Source: Apis mellifera (lineage: Eukaryota > Arthropoda > Insecta > Hymenoptera > Apidae). From it: a stretch of 64,000 bases of DNA. Each line of letters starts with the position of its first letter. The stretch's first letter is position 1. Positions 25,204-34,692 of the stretch are shown here, in pieces. Position numbers and translations under genes: made by a program. The DNA lies in assembly GCF_003254395.2 (NCBI RefSeq), contig NC_037638.1, positions 2,423,001 to 2,487,000 of the forward strand, read 5' to 3'. Below the pieces are notes generated by a model. It saw nothing but the letters and a program-made list of their open reading frames with translations, did no database searches and was not told the DNA's origin.

Positions 25204-25275
25204 AATCGTCTAAGGCGAGGGTCTGTCAGCAAGCTTTACTGATGAGTCCTATGACAGACCCAGGACGAAACGGTT
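25204..25275 (+). ncRNA. Hammerhead ribozyme, copy 2 (stem III open, type III order)
   Basis: Second complete motif in the same orientation. Stem III AATCGT (25204-25209) pairs with A25270 and CGGTT (25271-25275), with one U-G. C17 is 25210, so cleavage is predicted after it. Stem I TAAGGC (25211-25216) pairs with GCTTTA (25233-25238), one G-U. CTGATGA is at 25239-25245, stem II GTCC/GGAC at 25246-25249 and 25263-25266, GAAA at 25267-25270. Loop I GGGTCTGTCA (25219-25228) is perfectly complementary to loop II TGACAGACCC (25252-25261). Relative to copy 1, one loop-loop pair changes C-G to U-A and another U-G to U-A, so differences preserve pairing. Similarity to copy 1 stops at the ribozyme edges. 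Confidence 0.93.
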
Positions 25276-25289
25276 CTTTTTTTTTTTCT

Positions 25290-26890
25290 TTCTTTTCTCA
25301 AAATCTCAAAGTATAATATATATAATTTTCGTTTCATATATTTTTCTAATTTCCTTTTTTTATTTAACTTTCTATTTAAAATATAGTATTTCTATTTAAT
25401 ATTATTTTTGCGTGATTAAATTAATTTTGAGAAACTGATTAATTCGGTAATTGATAAAATCTTTGTTTATATTTCTGTTTAAGGAAACGAAAAAATGAAA
25501 TTCGGAAAAATCATTAAATTGCAGAATTATCATTTGAAGTGTAAATCTATGACGAATATATTAAATAATGACAATTAATTGGATTTTAAAATTTTTTAAG
25601 TAAAATTGTAACTACAAAGTTCAATATATATTATATATTTGATTTTTTAAAAATTAAATTAAAATCTAGAAGAATTGTACTTTTAAAAATTTATAAATTT
25701 TAGAATATATTATTCAAATTGTTCCAATTTATTTATATATTATACTAATCTTATATGGATATTATTATATGTATATATATATATTGCTTGAATTAAATCG
25801 AAGAAAATAAAATTAATTAGACATTGAAGAAAATAAATAATGGAAGAAAGATAGAGATATATTAAAAATGAAATCAGTATCATTTTTAAAATGTCACAAA
25901 TGAAATACGAATATAAAAAAGAACAAGTAAGAGAAGAATAAAATGGAATATAAATTTACCGTTGGCGCCATCTTTTGAAAACTATTGATATCTTTCCAAA
26001 GCTAGAATAAAGTAAAGCACTCAAGAGATAGCGTTGACTTTCAATTCTTATTTTATTTTATCCTCTATATCTTCAAAAATACCTCTAAATTTAAAAGATA
26101 ACGCTAGCTAGTCATTTCTTATCCTATCTTCATTCTTCTCTTATTATTTTTTCCTTATCTATATTTGTGTTTAATTTATAGCACTCTAGAAACGATATTA
26201 ATTTAAGCTCAAGAGACTGATTTGTTATAATTTTATTATCTTCTTTACCTAACCTATTGATTAAAAATGTTAATAAAATCTGTTAAATTTAATTTTCATT
26301 ATTTTAATAATTTTATATTATTTTACATTATGTAATTTTTATATTATTTTTATTACCATATTTATTTACCATAGATAAAATTATTAATCCCATCATGATA
26401 TATGATCAAGTTAACAGGGAAATCTACCATATCGATATTTAGATAAATCATTAAAAGCAAATTTTAAAAACTTAGTTTATTTTGTTTGCATAGAGCTATA
26501 TTTTTATTATGAATAAATATTTAGCGCAAATATCATAAAATATCTTAGAGATAAATATCTTATAATATTCGTATATATAAATACATCTAATTTAAATTTG
26601 TTATACATAAATTATACATTATTAAATTCATTAAAGAATTTTTACATTTGTGTATATATTATACTATATTATCTTTCTTGCAGCAGCAGAATACAAAAAA
26701 AATCATTTTCTTGAAAATGAGATAATGAGATTTTCTTTCACATGAAGATTTCAATGCTATTATCTTCCTTTTTTTTTTCATACTTTCTTTTTAAAATTTT
26801 ACTTTTCGATGATACAATTTACGAAATATAGATGTCGCAATAAACGTATATTGTTTTGTAACGCCATCTTTCTCTATGATAGGGAATTTC
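25290..26890. other. AT-rich intergenic DNA
   Basis: Very AT-rich, with no open frame of note and no repeat array. It leads into the CWC22 promoter. GCCATCTT occurs at 25968-25975 and again at 26863-26870 just upstream of CWC22, the core of a YY1/Pho-type site; function is unproven. Confidence 0.6.
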
Positions 26891-27126
26891 TTTGACAAAA
26901 CTGACAATATAGTTACAGAATAACATTACATCTAATCGGAGACGAAAGAGTGCTTGATTTGAGAAAATTTGTGAGGTTATTTTTATATAGTGTCTTGAAC
27001 TGTAATCTCAAATCATTAAGTAAGTATATTTTATTTAGTTATTAAATTATAAAATAATTATAAAATTATTATTCTAATTTTTCTAAAAGTGTCTTATTGT
27101 CATTATTTCCAAATTTCAGTTACAAA

Positions 27127-29343
27127 ATGAAGAGATCGCGTTCTACTCGAGACAAAGATAATTATGAACATCATAGACATTCTAGAGAAGATTATAATCG
27201 AGATCGAAATAGTGAACGTAACCGTGATCGAAGTCGAGATCGAGATCGCAATCGTGATCGTTATTATTATGATGATAGAAGTAATAAAAAGGACCTTTCT
27301 TATAAGAGACATCATGATTTTGATGAATCTAGTAAAGAAATACAATCACATGATCGACACAAATTAAAGAAAACAAGAGATTATGAAAAGGAAAATAGAA
27401 AAAAAACAGAAGAAAGTAAAATTACAAATAAAGAAATGGAAAATAAAAAAGAAACAAATGCTTCTGATGCGATTGAAAGACAAAATAGAACTGTTGAATT
27501 ATTAACATCAAGAACAGGTGGTGCATATATACCACCTGCAAAATTACGTTTAATGCAGGCAGAAATAACTGATAAATCAGGAGCTGCATATCAACGTATT
27601 GCATGGGAAGCTCTTAAAAAATCTATACATGGTTACATTAATAAAGTTAATGTTAGTAATATTGGACTTATAACTCGAGAACTTTTAAAAGAAAATATTG
27701 TTAGAGGTAGAGGATTACTTGCTAGATCTATCATACAAGCACAAGCAGCATCACCTACATTTACGTCTGTTTATGCAGCTCTCACAGCAATTATTAATTC
27801 TAAATTTCCAAATATTGGAGAATTAATATTGAAACGTCTTATAATACAATTCAAACGTGGTTTTAGAAGAAATGATAAACCTCTTTGCATATCTTCTGGA
27901 ACATTTATAGCACACTTGGTAAATCAAAGAGTAGCTCATGAAATTGTAGCATTAGAAATTTTAACTTTGTTAGTGGAAACACCAACAGATGATTCTGTAG
28001 AAGTTGCAATTGCATTTTTAAAAGAATGTGGAATGAAATTGACAGAAGTTTCAAGAAAGGGTATTGAAGCTATATTTGAAATGTTACGAAATATATTACA
28101 TGAAGGACAATTAGATAAACGAGTTCAATACATGATTGAAGTAATGTTTCAAGTGCGAAAAGATGGATTTAAAGACCACGAAGCTGTTGCAGAAGAACTT
28201 GATCTTGTGGAAGAAGAAAATCAATTTACTCATTTAATAACATTAGATGAAGCAACTGATTCTCAAGATATATTGAATGTTTTTAAATTTGATGGAGAAT
28301 ATATAAATAATGAAGATAAATACAAACAATTGAGTAAAGAGATATTAGGTTCAGATATTAGTGATTCAGAAAATGAAGAAGAAGATGATGAAGAAGAAAG
28401 TTCTGATGAAGATAGTAGTACTGCTGCAACAGAAGGGAAAGAAGGTGTAATTGTAGATAACACTGAAACAAACTTAACAGCTTTAAGACGTACAATATAT
28501 TTAACTATACATTCCTCGCTTGATTTCGAAGAATGTGCACATAAATTAATGAAAATGCAATTAAAACCTGGTCAGGAAACTGAACTTTGTCATATGTTCT
28601 TAGATTGTTGTGCAGAAATGAGAACATATGAAAAATTTTTTGGATTGTTAGCTGGCCGTTTTTGCGCAATTAATAAGATATATGTTACACCATTCGAGCA
28701 AATTTTTCAAGATTCATATCATACAATACATAGATTAGATACAAATAAATTACGAAATGTATCAAAATTTTTTGCTCATTTATTATTTACTGATTCTATA
28801 TCGTGGGAAGTATTATCTTGTATAAAATTAACTGAAGAAGATACAACAAGTTCTAACAGAATATTTATTAAAATTTTATTTCAAGAACTTTCTGAATACA
28901 TGGGATTATCTAAACTTAATCAACGAGTGAAAGATATTACATTACAACATGCATTCGAAGGATTATTTCCTAGAGATGATCCTAAAAACACTCGTTTTGC
29001 GATAAATTTTTTCACATCTATTGGTTTAGGTGGTCTTACTGATGATTTAAGAGAGCATTTAAAATCTCATCCAAAACCTGTTATAATACCTACATTAGAA
29101 CATAAAAGTGAAAGTGCTTCACATTCTTCACCAGATTCTTCTTCTTCTAGTTCAAGTATAACATCATCTTCATCCTCTTCAAGTAGTTCTGATTCTGATG
29201 ATTCTGATGAGTCTTCAGATGAGAAATTAAAAAAAGAAAAGAAAAAGTTAAATAAAGAACGAAAAAAGAAAAAAATGATAAAAGAAAATAAAAAAAAATA
29301 TAAGAAGAAAGAAAAATCTAAAAAAGTAAAAAAACTCAAGTAG
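27127..29343 (+). CDS. CWC22: Pre-mRNA-splicing factor CWC22 homolog (nucampholin)
   Basis: A nuclear spliceosome component that binds eIF4A3 and loads the exon junction complex onto pre-mRNA. It has 738 codons and no intron in the coding part. An Arg/Asp/Ser-rich N-terminus (residues 1-60) is followed by a charged linker and GGAYIPPAKLRLMQ near 131-144, a MIF4G domain from about 155 to 345, and an acidic stretch at 410-440. An MA3 domain follows from about 445 to 560 (ALRRTIYLTIHSSLDFEECA), then the conserved FFTSIGLGGLTDDLREHL block near 630. The tail is Ser-rich, then Lys-rich. ATG 27127 is the first in-frame ATG; the frame upstream is closed off by a probable 100-bp 5'-UTR intron (donor AAG|TAAGTATA region at 27020, acceptor TTTCAG at 27119). 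It faces away from the repeat region. Domain identity is clear. Confidence 0.95.
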   Translation: MKRSRSTRDKDNYEHHRHSREDYNRDRNSERNRDRSRDRDRNRDRYYYDDRSNKKDLSYKRHHDFDESSKEIQSHDRHKLKKTRDYEKENRKKTEESKITNKEMENKKETNASDAIERQNRTVELLTSRTGGAYIPPAKLRLMQAEITDKSGAAYQRIAWEALKKSIHGYINKVNVSNIGLITRELLKENIVRGRGLLARSIIQAQAASPTFTSVYAALTAIINSKFPNIGELILKRLIIQFKRGFRRNDKPLCISSGTFIAHLVNQRVAHEIVALEILTLLVETPTDDSVEVAIAFLKECGMKLTEVSRKGIEAIFEMLRNILHEGQLDKRVQYMIEVMFQVRKDGFKDHEAVAEELDLVEEENQFTHLITLDEATDSQDILNVFKFDGEYINNEDKYKQLSKEILGSDISDSENEEEDDEEESSDEDSSTAATEGKEGVIVDNTETNLTALRRTIYLTIHSSLDFEECAHKLMKMQLKPGQETELCHMFLDCCAEMRTYEKFFGLLAGRFCAINKIYVTPFEQIFQDSYHTIHRLDTNKLRNVSKFFAHLLFTDSISWEVLSCIKLTEEDTTSSNRIFIKILFQELSEYMGLSKLNQRVKDITLQHAFEGLFPRDDPKNTRFAINFFTSIGLGGLTDDLREHLKSHPKPVIIPTLEHKSESASHSSPDSSSSSSSITSSSSSSSSSDSDDSDESSDEKLKKEKKKLNKERKKKKMIKENKKKYKKKEKSKKVKKLK

Positions 29344-29570
29344 AATTTAAGTGAACAATAATTGTTATTATCTTTCATAGATTCAGGTTATTATTTTGAA
29401 CGACATGCTAGAAATCAGCATGTATTATGTGGTATTATATGGTTTTGAAAAAACAGTGTTAATATAAAAAATATAGAAACTAGAAAGATTTGTATATAAA
29501 TAAAAAATAAAAAAAAGATATCATAAGAATGAAATAAAATTCTTAAAAATATTAGAATATAATTTAAAAA

Positions 29571-29620
<50 letters not shown>

Positions 29621-30200
29621 TTATGTATATATGTATATATATTTTTTCATCTATATTATATAATTTATTTTAAAAAAATTAGTATTTTGAATATTAAAAA
29701 TAAGTGTATATAAAAATCTATTATAAGTATATTTAATTTGCTATTTTGATACAATTTTACTATATTGTAAGTATACTTTTTATAATACTTAAATATATGA
29801 GAAACTTATAAATAAAAAATTGTTTATGTTATATAAATGATTTTAGACATAAATAAAAAAAGTTTATTGAAATTATAAATAAAAAAATTATTTTTGACAT
29901 TATGTTTAATTTAAGGTCAAATAAATATTAATATCTATTTTAAAATAAACAATTATTAGTAAAATTTCATATAATGATTTCTAGAAGTTATTTTCTCTAA
30001 CTATATTTCGTTTCTTAAAATAATTGTTTCAAGAATTTCTTCATATATTAACAAAAAATAATATTTATACCAATATATTTTATATAAAATACAATTTTAT
30101 TTTATTTAAACATATGATTTATGTAAACTTATTAAATTTGTGTTATAAAGAAACTTTTATTTTCTTACACAAAAAATAAACTATTATTGACATAATGAAA
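29344..30200. other. CWC22 3' UTR and AT-rich spacer with TA microsatellite
   Basis: AATAAAAAATAAAAAA near 29500 could serve as a polyadenylation signal for CWC22. A TA dinucleotide run spans about 29574-29617. The rest is AT-rich without recognisable genes. Confidence 0.55.
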
Positions 30201-32240
30201 TCGTAATGTATATGTACAACACGTGTTAAGTTTGCCCTGACAATGAACGCGGAATAAAAGCACTTCTGTCCATGTGGGTGTAGTAACATGTAGGCTATTT
30301 TGACGGGGGGGATCACGTGATTAAATACTTAGCCGTCGCCACCCCGCCATCACGGCTGTCGTCCGATCAACCGATACTATGCCACAACCCATAGATACGC
30401 AGACAGAACCATTTCACATCCTTTGGAAGCGAACGCGATTAACCGAGCTGATCTGTAACGTGCATACATATATACATGTATATATCACACACTGGTTTGA
30501 TAGATAGGAAAGTACGATAGATACGAAACTGCTAACGTGGTAGGCACACAGCACGGTAGGAGGCCGAGCGTTATGCTGGCTTGGTGGAAGAAGCGGTGTT
30601 AGTAAGGAATATAGTGAACTTCGCTTGACGACATGATACTTGTGAAAGAGTATCAGAATTCGTGTAAAGTTTATGATAATTGTACGTAGTTTAAGCAAAA
30701 ATATGAGTGCTCAAGACAATTATATACACAAGCATACATATATAAAATTATATGTAATTAAGAGTACAATGCTCTGTATGGTTATAAAAGTACACAATGA
30801 TACGCGTATACTCCTTTAAGAGTCTTATGCTATCTTCTTGTGTTTACATACGCGTACAGTTATAGTGTACGTGTATAGGTGTGTAAAAAAAAAAAGAGAA
30901 GCAAGGTGGAGTATTTGTACCACAAAAAAAGACATACTGTAGGAGGGTGGGAAGAAGGAGAGCGGGAGTGAGGGAGGGATAGAGAATACACGCATGCAAT
31001 CGACGAGAACGTCTTGTCATAAGAAGTGCGAGTATAAACATTAACATTGAATCGAACTAACGTATCATCAACGAATGATTGCAGTGCATATAATTAACAT
31101 TGGTTTGACATTGTTTGCAATTGACACCGTATGATGCCATGAAAAATAATATCTTTTTGAGTGGTTCTTCATTTCTCACTCCGTGTGCGATCAATATTAC
31201 TCGGTCGTGGCATACTGAGTCGATCCATTGTCTAACAGTGTCACTCATCATGGTGATAATATTCATCAATCGAACGTATTATCAATTTTATTACTGTAAC
31301 AAATAGCATTAATAACATAGTTATTGATTTATTGTTGGTGATCGTCATAGTGAACGACGGTAACGACGACAGTGTAGTGACAGTGGCGACGACGGTGGCG
31401 GTGACTGTGACGGCGGCGGCAGCGACAGTGGTGGTAGAAATAGCTGTGGCGGTGGCGGTCGAATGGCGGTCGCGGTAGCGATCGTGATAGCGATTGTAGC
31501 GACGATAGAAACGATAATATCAAAGACAGTGAGGATAGAAACGAACAATAGTGATAACCAAATTCACGAAACAATGAATATGCATTATTTGAGGAAATAT
31601 ATAACTCGTATTAAAATAACATGAAAGATAAAAAAATATGCAAATGAAATCAGCAAAAGGTAGAGAAAGAAAAAGCAATCGCGAATAATCGTGTTTCGTT
31701 CAAAGTGTTTGTAAGGAATTTTCGAAGAAAACGAATAAAGTGTGATAAATGGAAAATTAAACAAGAATAAGATATCTTAATTATATAAACTCATTCAAAG
31801 TGGCATAAACTCGTTCAAGAACGAATTATCATGTACATGGAAGCAACATTGCAATGGACAATAGATTGCGGATAATAGTCAGATCGTCGAGTTGAATATA
31901 ATATTACAGCAAAGGGAATAGACATAGAAAAAGACACATGAACGGGTTAAGCTTGCTCTCGATTCGCGTGCTAAAAGAGAACGCATTGACTAAAATGAAC
32001 ACTTTATATTTTTCCTTACTTAGTGCTATTTTTCTCTTGTAATCAGAAATATGTGCTAAATGAACAATACTTCGAATTAAGTGTGACAATTAAGTGTAAG
32101 TTTCTTATATTGTGGATGTAAATACATCTGTATTATGAATTGTACAAAATAGCGTAGTATGTCACAAGTTGTCTCGAAAATTTCATACAACGATCGAATC
32201 TGTTTTATTCTCTTGACTCTTTTCATATACCATAAAAATA
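30200..32240 (+). promoter_or_regulatory. Probable promoter and long 5' leader of the Ski/Sno gene
   Basis: Composition jumps from AT-rich to CpG-rich at about 30230-30620, directly upstream of the Ski/Sno coding start. Two CACGTG/ACGTGT-type E-box words occur: ACACGTGTT at 30219-30227 and TCACGTGA at 30313-30320. A GAC/GGC-rich trinucleotide stretch (31355-31520, plus strand GACGGTGGCGG type) follows. No protein-like frame spans it, so I read it as promoter plus untranslated leader. A transcription start cannot be fixed from sequence alone. Confidence 0.5.
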
Positions 32241-34692
32241 ATGGAGACATTATTACCCGGCAATACGAACAATCAATCGTATAGCCCGCAATTGAAGACC
32301 GTCTTAAAGACATATCAATTATCAGCTGTGAAAAGTTTACAGGGTCCGAGTTCGGCCCTGCTTGGTATGGACTGCAAAAGTCTATTACAAGAACAAACAC
32401 CTTGTTACTCTCCTTCAAACCGGTCGAGTAATTGTGCCATTGATTCAGTATCAGAGCAGATTTCAATAAAAGATCCTGAAAAGGATAATAATTCATCTAT
32501 AGCACCCATCAGGCCTTGTAAAATCCGCAGAACGGATCAACCGCTGGAAGATTCAGATGAAGATCCGCAATTGGAACGATCGAAAAACATTTGCGAAAAG
32601 AGAGAATTAGAATTTCAAATACCTATCTTAACGGCATCTGACCAAAGTTGTTCCGAAAGATGTGAAACAATTTTAGAAGGCGAAAGAATATCATGTTTTG
32701 TTGTAGGAGGCGAAAGGAGGTTATGTTTACCACAAATATTAAATACGGTCTTGCAAGAATTTTCCCTTCATCAAATTAATCAAGTTTGCGATGAATTACA
32801 AATTTATTGCTCACGATGTACGCGAGATCAGTTAGAGGAACTTAAGCATTCAGGAATTCTGCCGCGTAATGCTCCTTCCTGTGGCCTTATCACTCAAACA
32901 GATGCTGAAAGACTTGTCAGTGCTTTACTTTTACGGACAGAATCATGTGATCCTTCTCAAATTGGTCAAACCCAAGATAATATTGAAAAGAAAGTGTGCA
33001 CTAAAAATGATAATGATGAAGAATCTATTGTCAAATTTAAAGTGTATCATGAGTGTTTTGGAAAATGTAAAGGCATTTTTGATCCAAATTTATTTGAATC
33101 CGATGATTCAGTGTGCATAGAATGCATTGAATGTGGATGTCAATTCTCACCTCAACGTTTCGTTAGACATGCTCACAGATCTCTTGAAAATCGTACCTGT
33201 CATTGGGGCTTTGATTCTGCGAATTGGCGATCATATCTATTACTTTCACGAGATCAAGAACACTATAATAAATCACTTACTTTATTTCGAGAATTGAAAG
33301 AAAAACATCTTAGATTGAGTTCCAAGCGAAAATCAGAGGTATTCTCATATTATTTTTATATAAAACTATTAAAAAAATTTTCTATATTTTTTATGGATTA
33401 TTTATTGATAATTAAAAATTTACAAATAATATAAGTAAATAATATAATTGAAAAAAATAAAAGTTTTATACATTAAACATAAATTAATATGTATAATTCC
33501 ATAATATTATTATTATAATATTTATGTATTGAAAAATAAAATAAAAATAAATAAAAAACTTTTTTCTGCAGCATGATTCAGAAAAATTAAAACGAATTAA
33601 GAAAGATATAGGAAGAGAAGATTGCCCTGCAATTTATAATGGAAATGGCTTAGGCATATATCATCCTGTATCACAAGTAGCTAATGCAACTGATCCATAT
33701 CTACAAATGTCATGGGCAGTTTTTGAATTAGCAGCTAGAGGAGCATCAGCTTTTAGACCATGGAATACCACAAATACATGCAAGCATAAAGATAAGTAAG
33801 TATACTAAATACATTTAGATTTATAAACAAAATTTTTCTTTATTTATTGACATTTTATATATGTCTATTACTTTTTGTAAACAGTTCATCATTAGTGCCT
33901 GCATATCTTAGTCGTGGTCCACCTGTACTACAACATCCAGAACATGTGGTTCCTCTCTCTGAATGTAAACGTTTTGAACCACATTTTCAACCAAATGTAG
34001 CCTTAGCACCTATACCTGCACCATCTGTGCCTGTAGTACTTCCACCATCTGCTCATCATCAGCGGCGACATCATCATGAACATAAACGTTATAATCAACA
34101 TTCATCAAGTTCTAATGAGAAGAAAGAAATTTTATCAGATAGTGTCAAATCTGAGAAAACATCTCCTAGTTCTGGATCTAGTATTGGCGTATATTCTGCA
34201 TTCCCTTCTTATGAGTCTGGAAATAATCAAAAAGAACTGCCTCATAAACCTAAACAAGAAATTGGTGAAGAAGAAGAAAGTAGTGCTGCTGTAACATCTT
34301 CTACGATAAATATAGAACCACCTTTGGCTGAAATTGGAACTTCTTCGCTAGAAAGTGATTCTGATTCTGAAGGAACAGCAGCAATAGATTTAGAAGAAAG
34401 ATTGTTAGCCTTGGAAGTACCACAAGATGTTCTGGAGTTAGCACGGCGTATAGTTTCAGAAAATGCACAATTACGACGCCATCGACGTTCAGACGCACGC
34501 GAAATATTACGATTACGTAATCAATTGCAAATGCAACAAATACAATCATCTAATGATGGTGATAAAAAGGAGGAACCAGTGAATGCAGCAAGTGCAGCAG
34601 ATAGCACAGAAGGTAGTGAAGAAACAGAAGCTATATTGCCATCAAATAATAAAGAGTCTGAACCTGTTGTTCTAGCTGTTAGTAAAGAATAA
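32241..34692 (+). CDS. Snoo: Ski/Sno family SMAD corepressor (Snoo-like)
   Basis: A nuclear corepressor that binds SMADs and modulates TGF-beta/BMP/activin signalling. Coding exons are 32241-33338, 33572-33795 and 33885-34692, which join in frame to 709 residues. The Ski/Sno/Dac homology domain is at about 145-233 (ISCFVVGGERRLCLPQ, then IYCSRCTRDQLEELK and APSCGLITQTDAERL). The SMAD4-binding zinc domain is at about 265-360, with Cys 272, 276, 292, 295, 298, 300 and His 310, 312, and the signature ENRTCHWGFDSANWR. The third exon has Pro/His-rich and acidic Ser stretches and a C-terminal heptad region (RLLALEVPQDVLELARRIV onward), as in Ski dimerisation coiled coils. The sequence is closer to Ski/SnoN than to Fussel/SKOR. 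ATG 32241 lies just past the leader. Confidence in the family is very high. Confidence 0.95.

Larger units (their letters stand above)
24499..25275 (+). mobile_element. Retrozyme-like unit bounded by two hammerheads
   Basis: The two ribozymes would release RNA 24505-25210, 706 nt, with 5'-hydroxyl and 2',3'-cyclic phosphate ends. Ligated into a circle it would again hold a hammerhead (copy 2 stem III 5' strand plus copy 1 body) with one stem III mismatch. This is the layout of retrozymes and other hammerhead-bearing non-autonomous retroelements. Unlike plant retrozymes there is no visible long terminal repeat: only the roughly 70-nt ribozymes match. The block is less AT-rich than its flanks and has a purine tract (24640-24658) and GA run (25102-25113). 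One frame (ATG 24729 to stop 25022, 97 codons) shows no recognised domain. No target-site duplication was found. Mobility is inference. Confidence 0.5.

Noticed and set aside
24360..25290. LTR retrotransposon remnant
   Set aside because: No direct repeats beyond the ribozymes, no reverse transcriptase or gag motif, no primer-binding site and no target duplication could be found.
27103..27345. Minus-strand frame opposite the CWC22 N-terminus
   Set aside because: Mirror of the Arg/Asp repeats of CWC22; no independent evidence.
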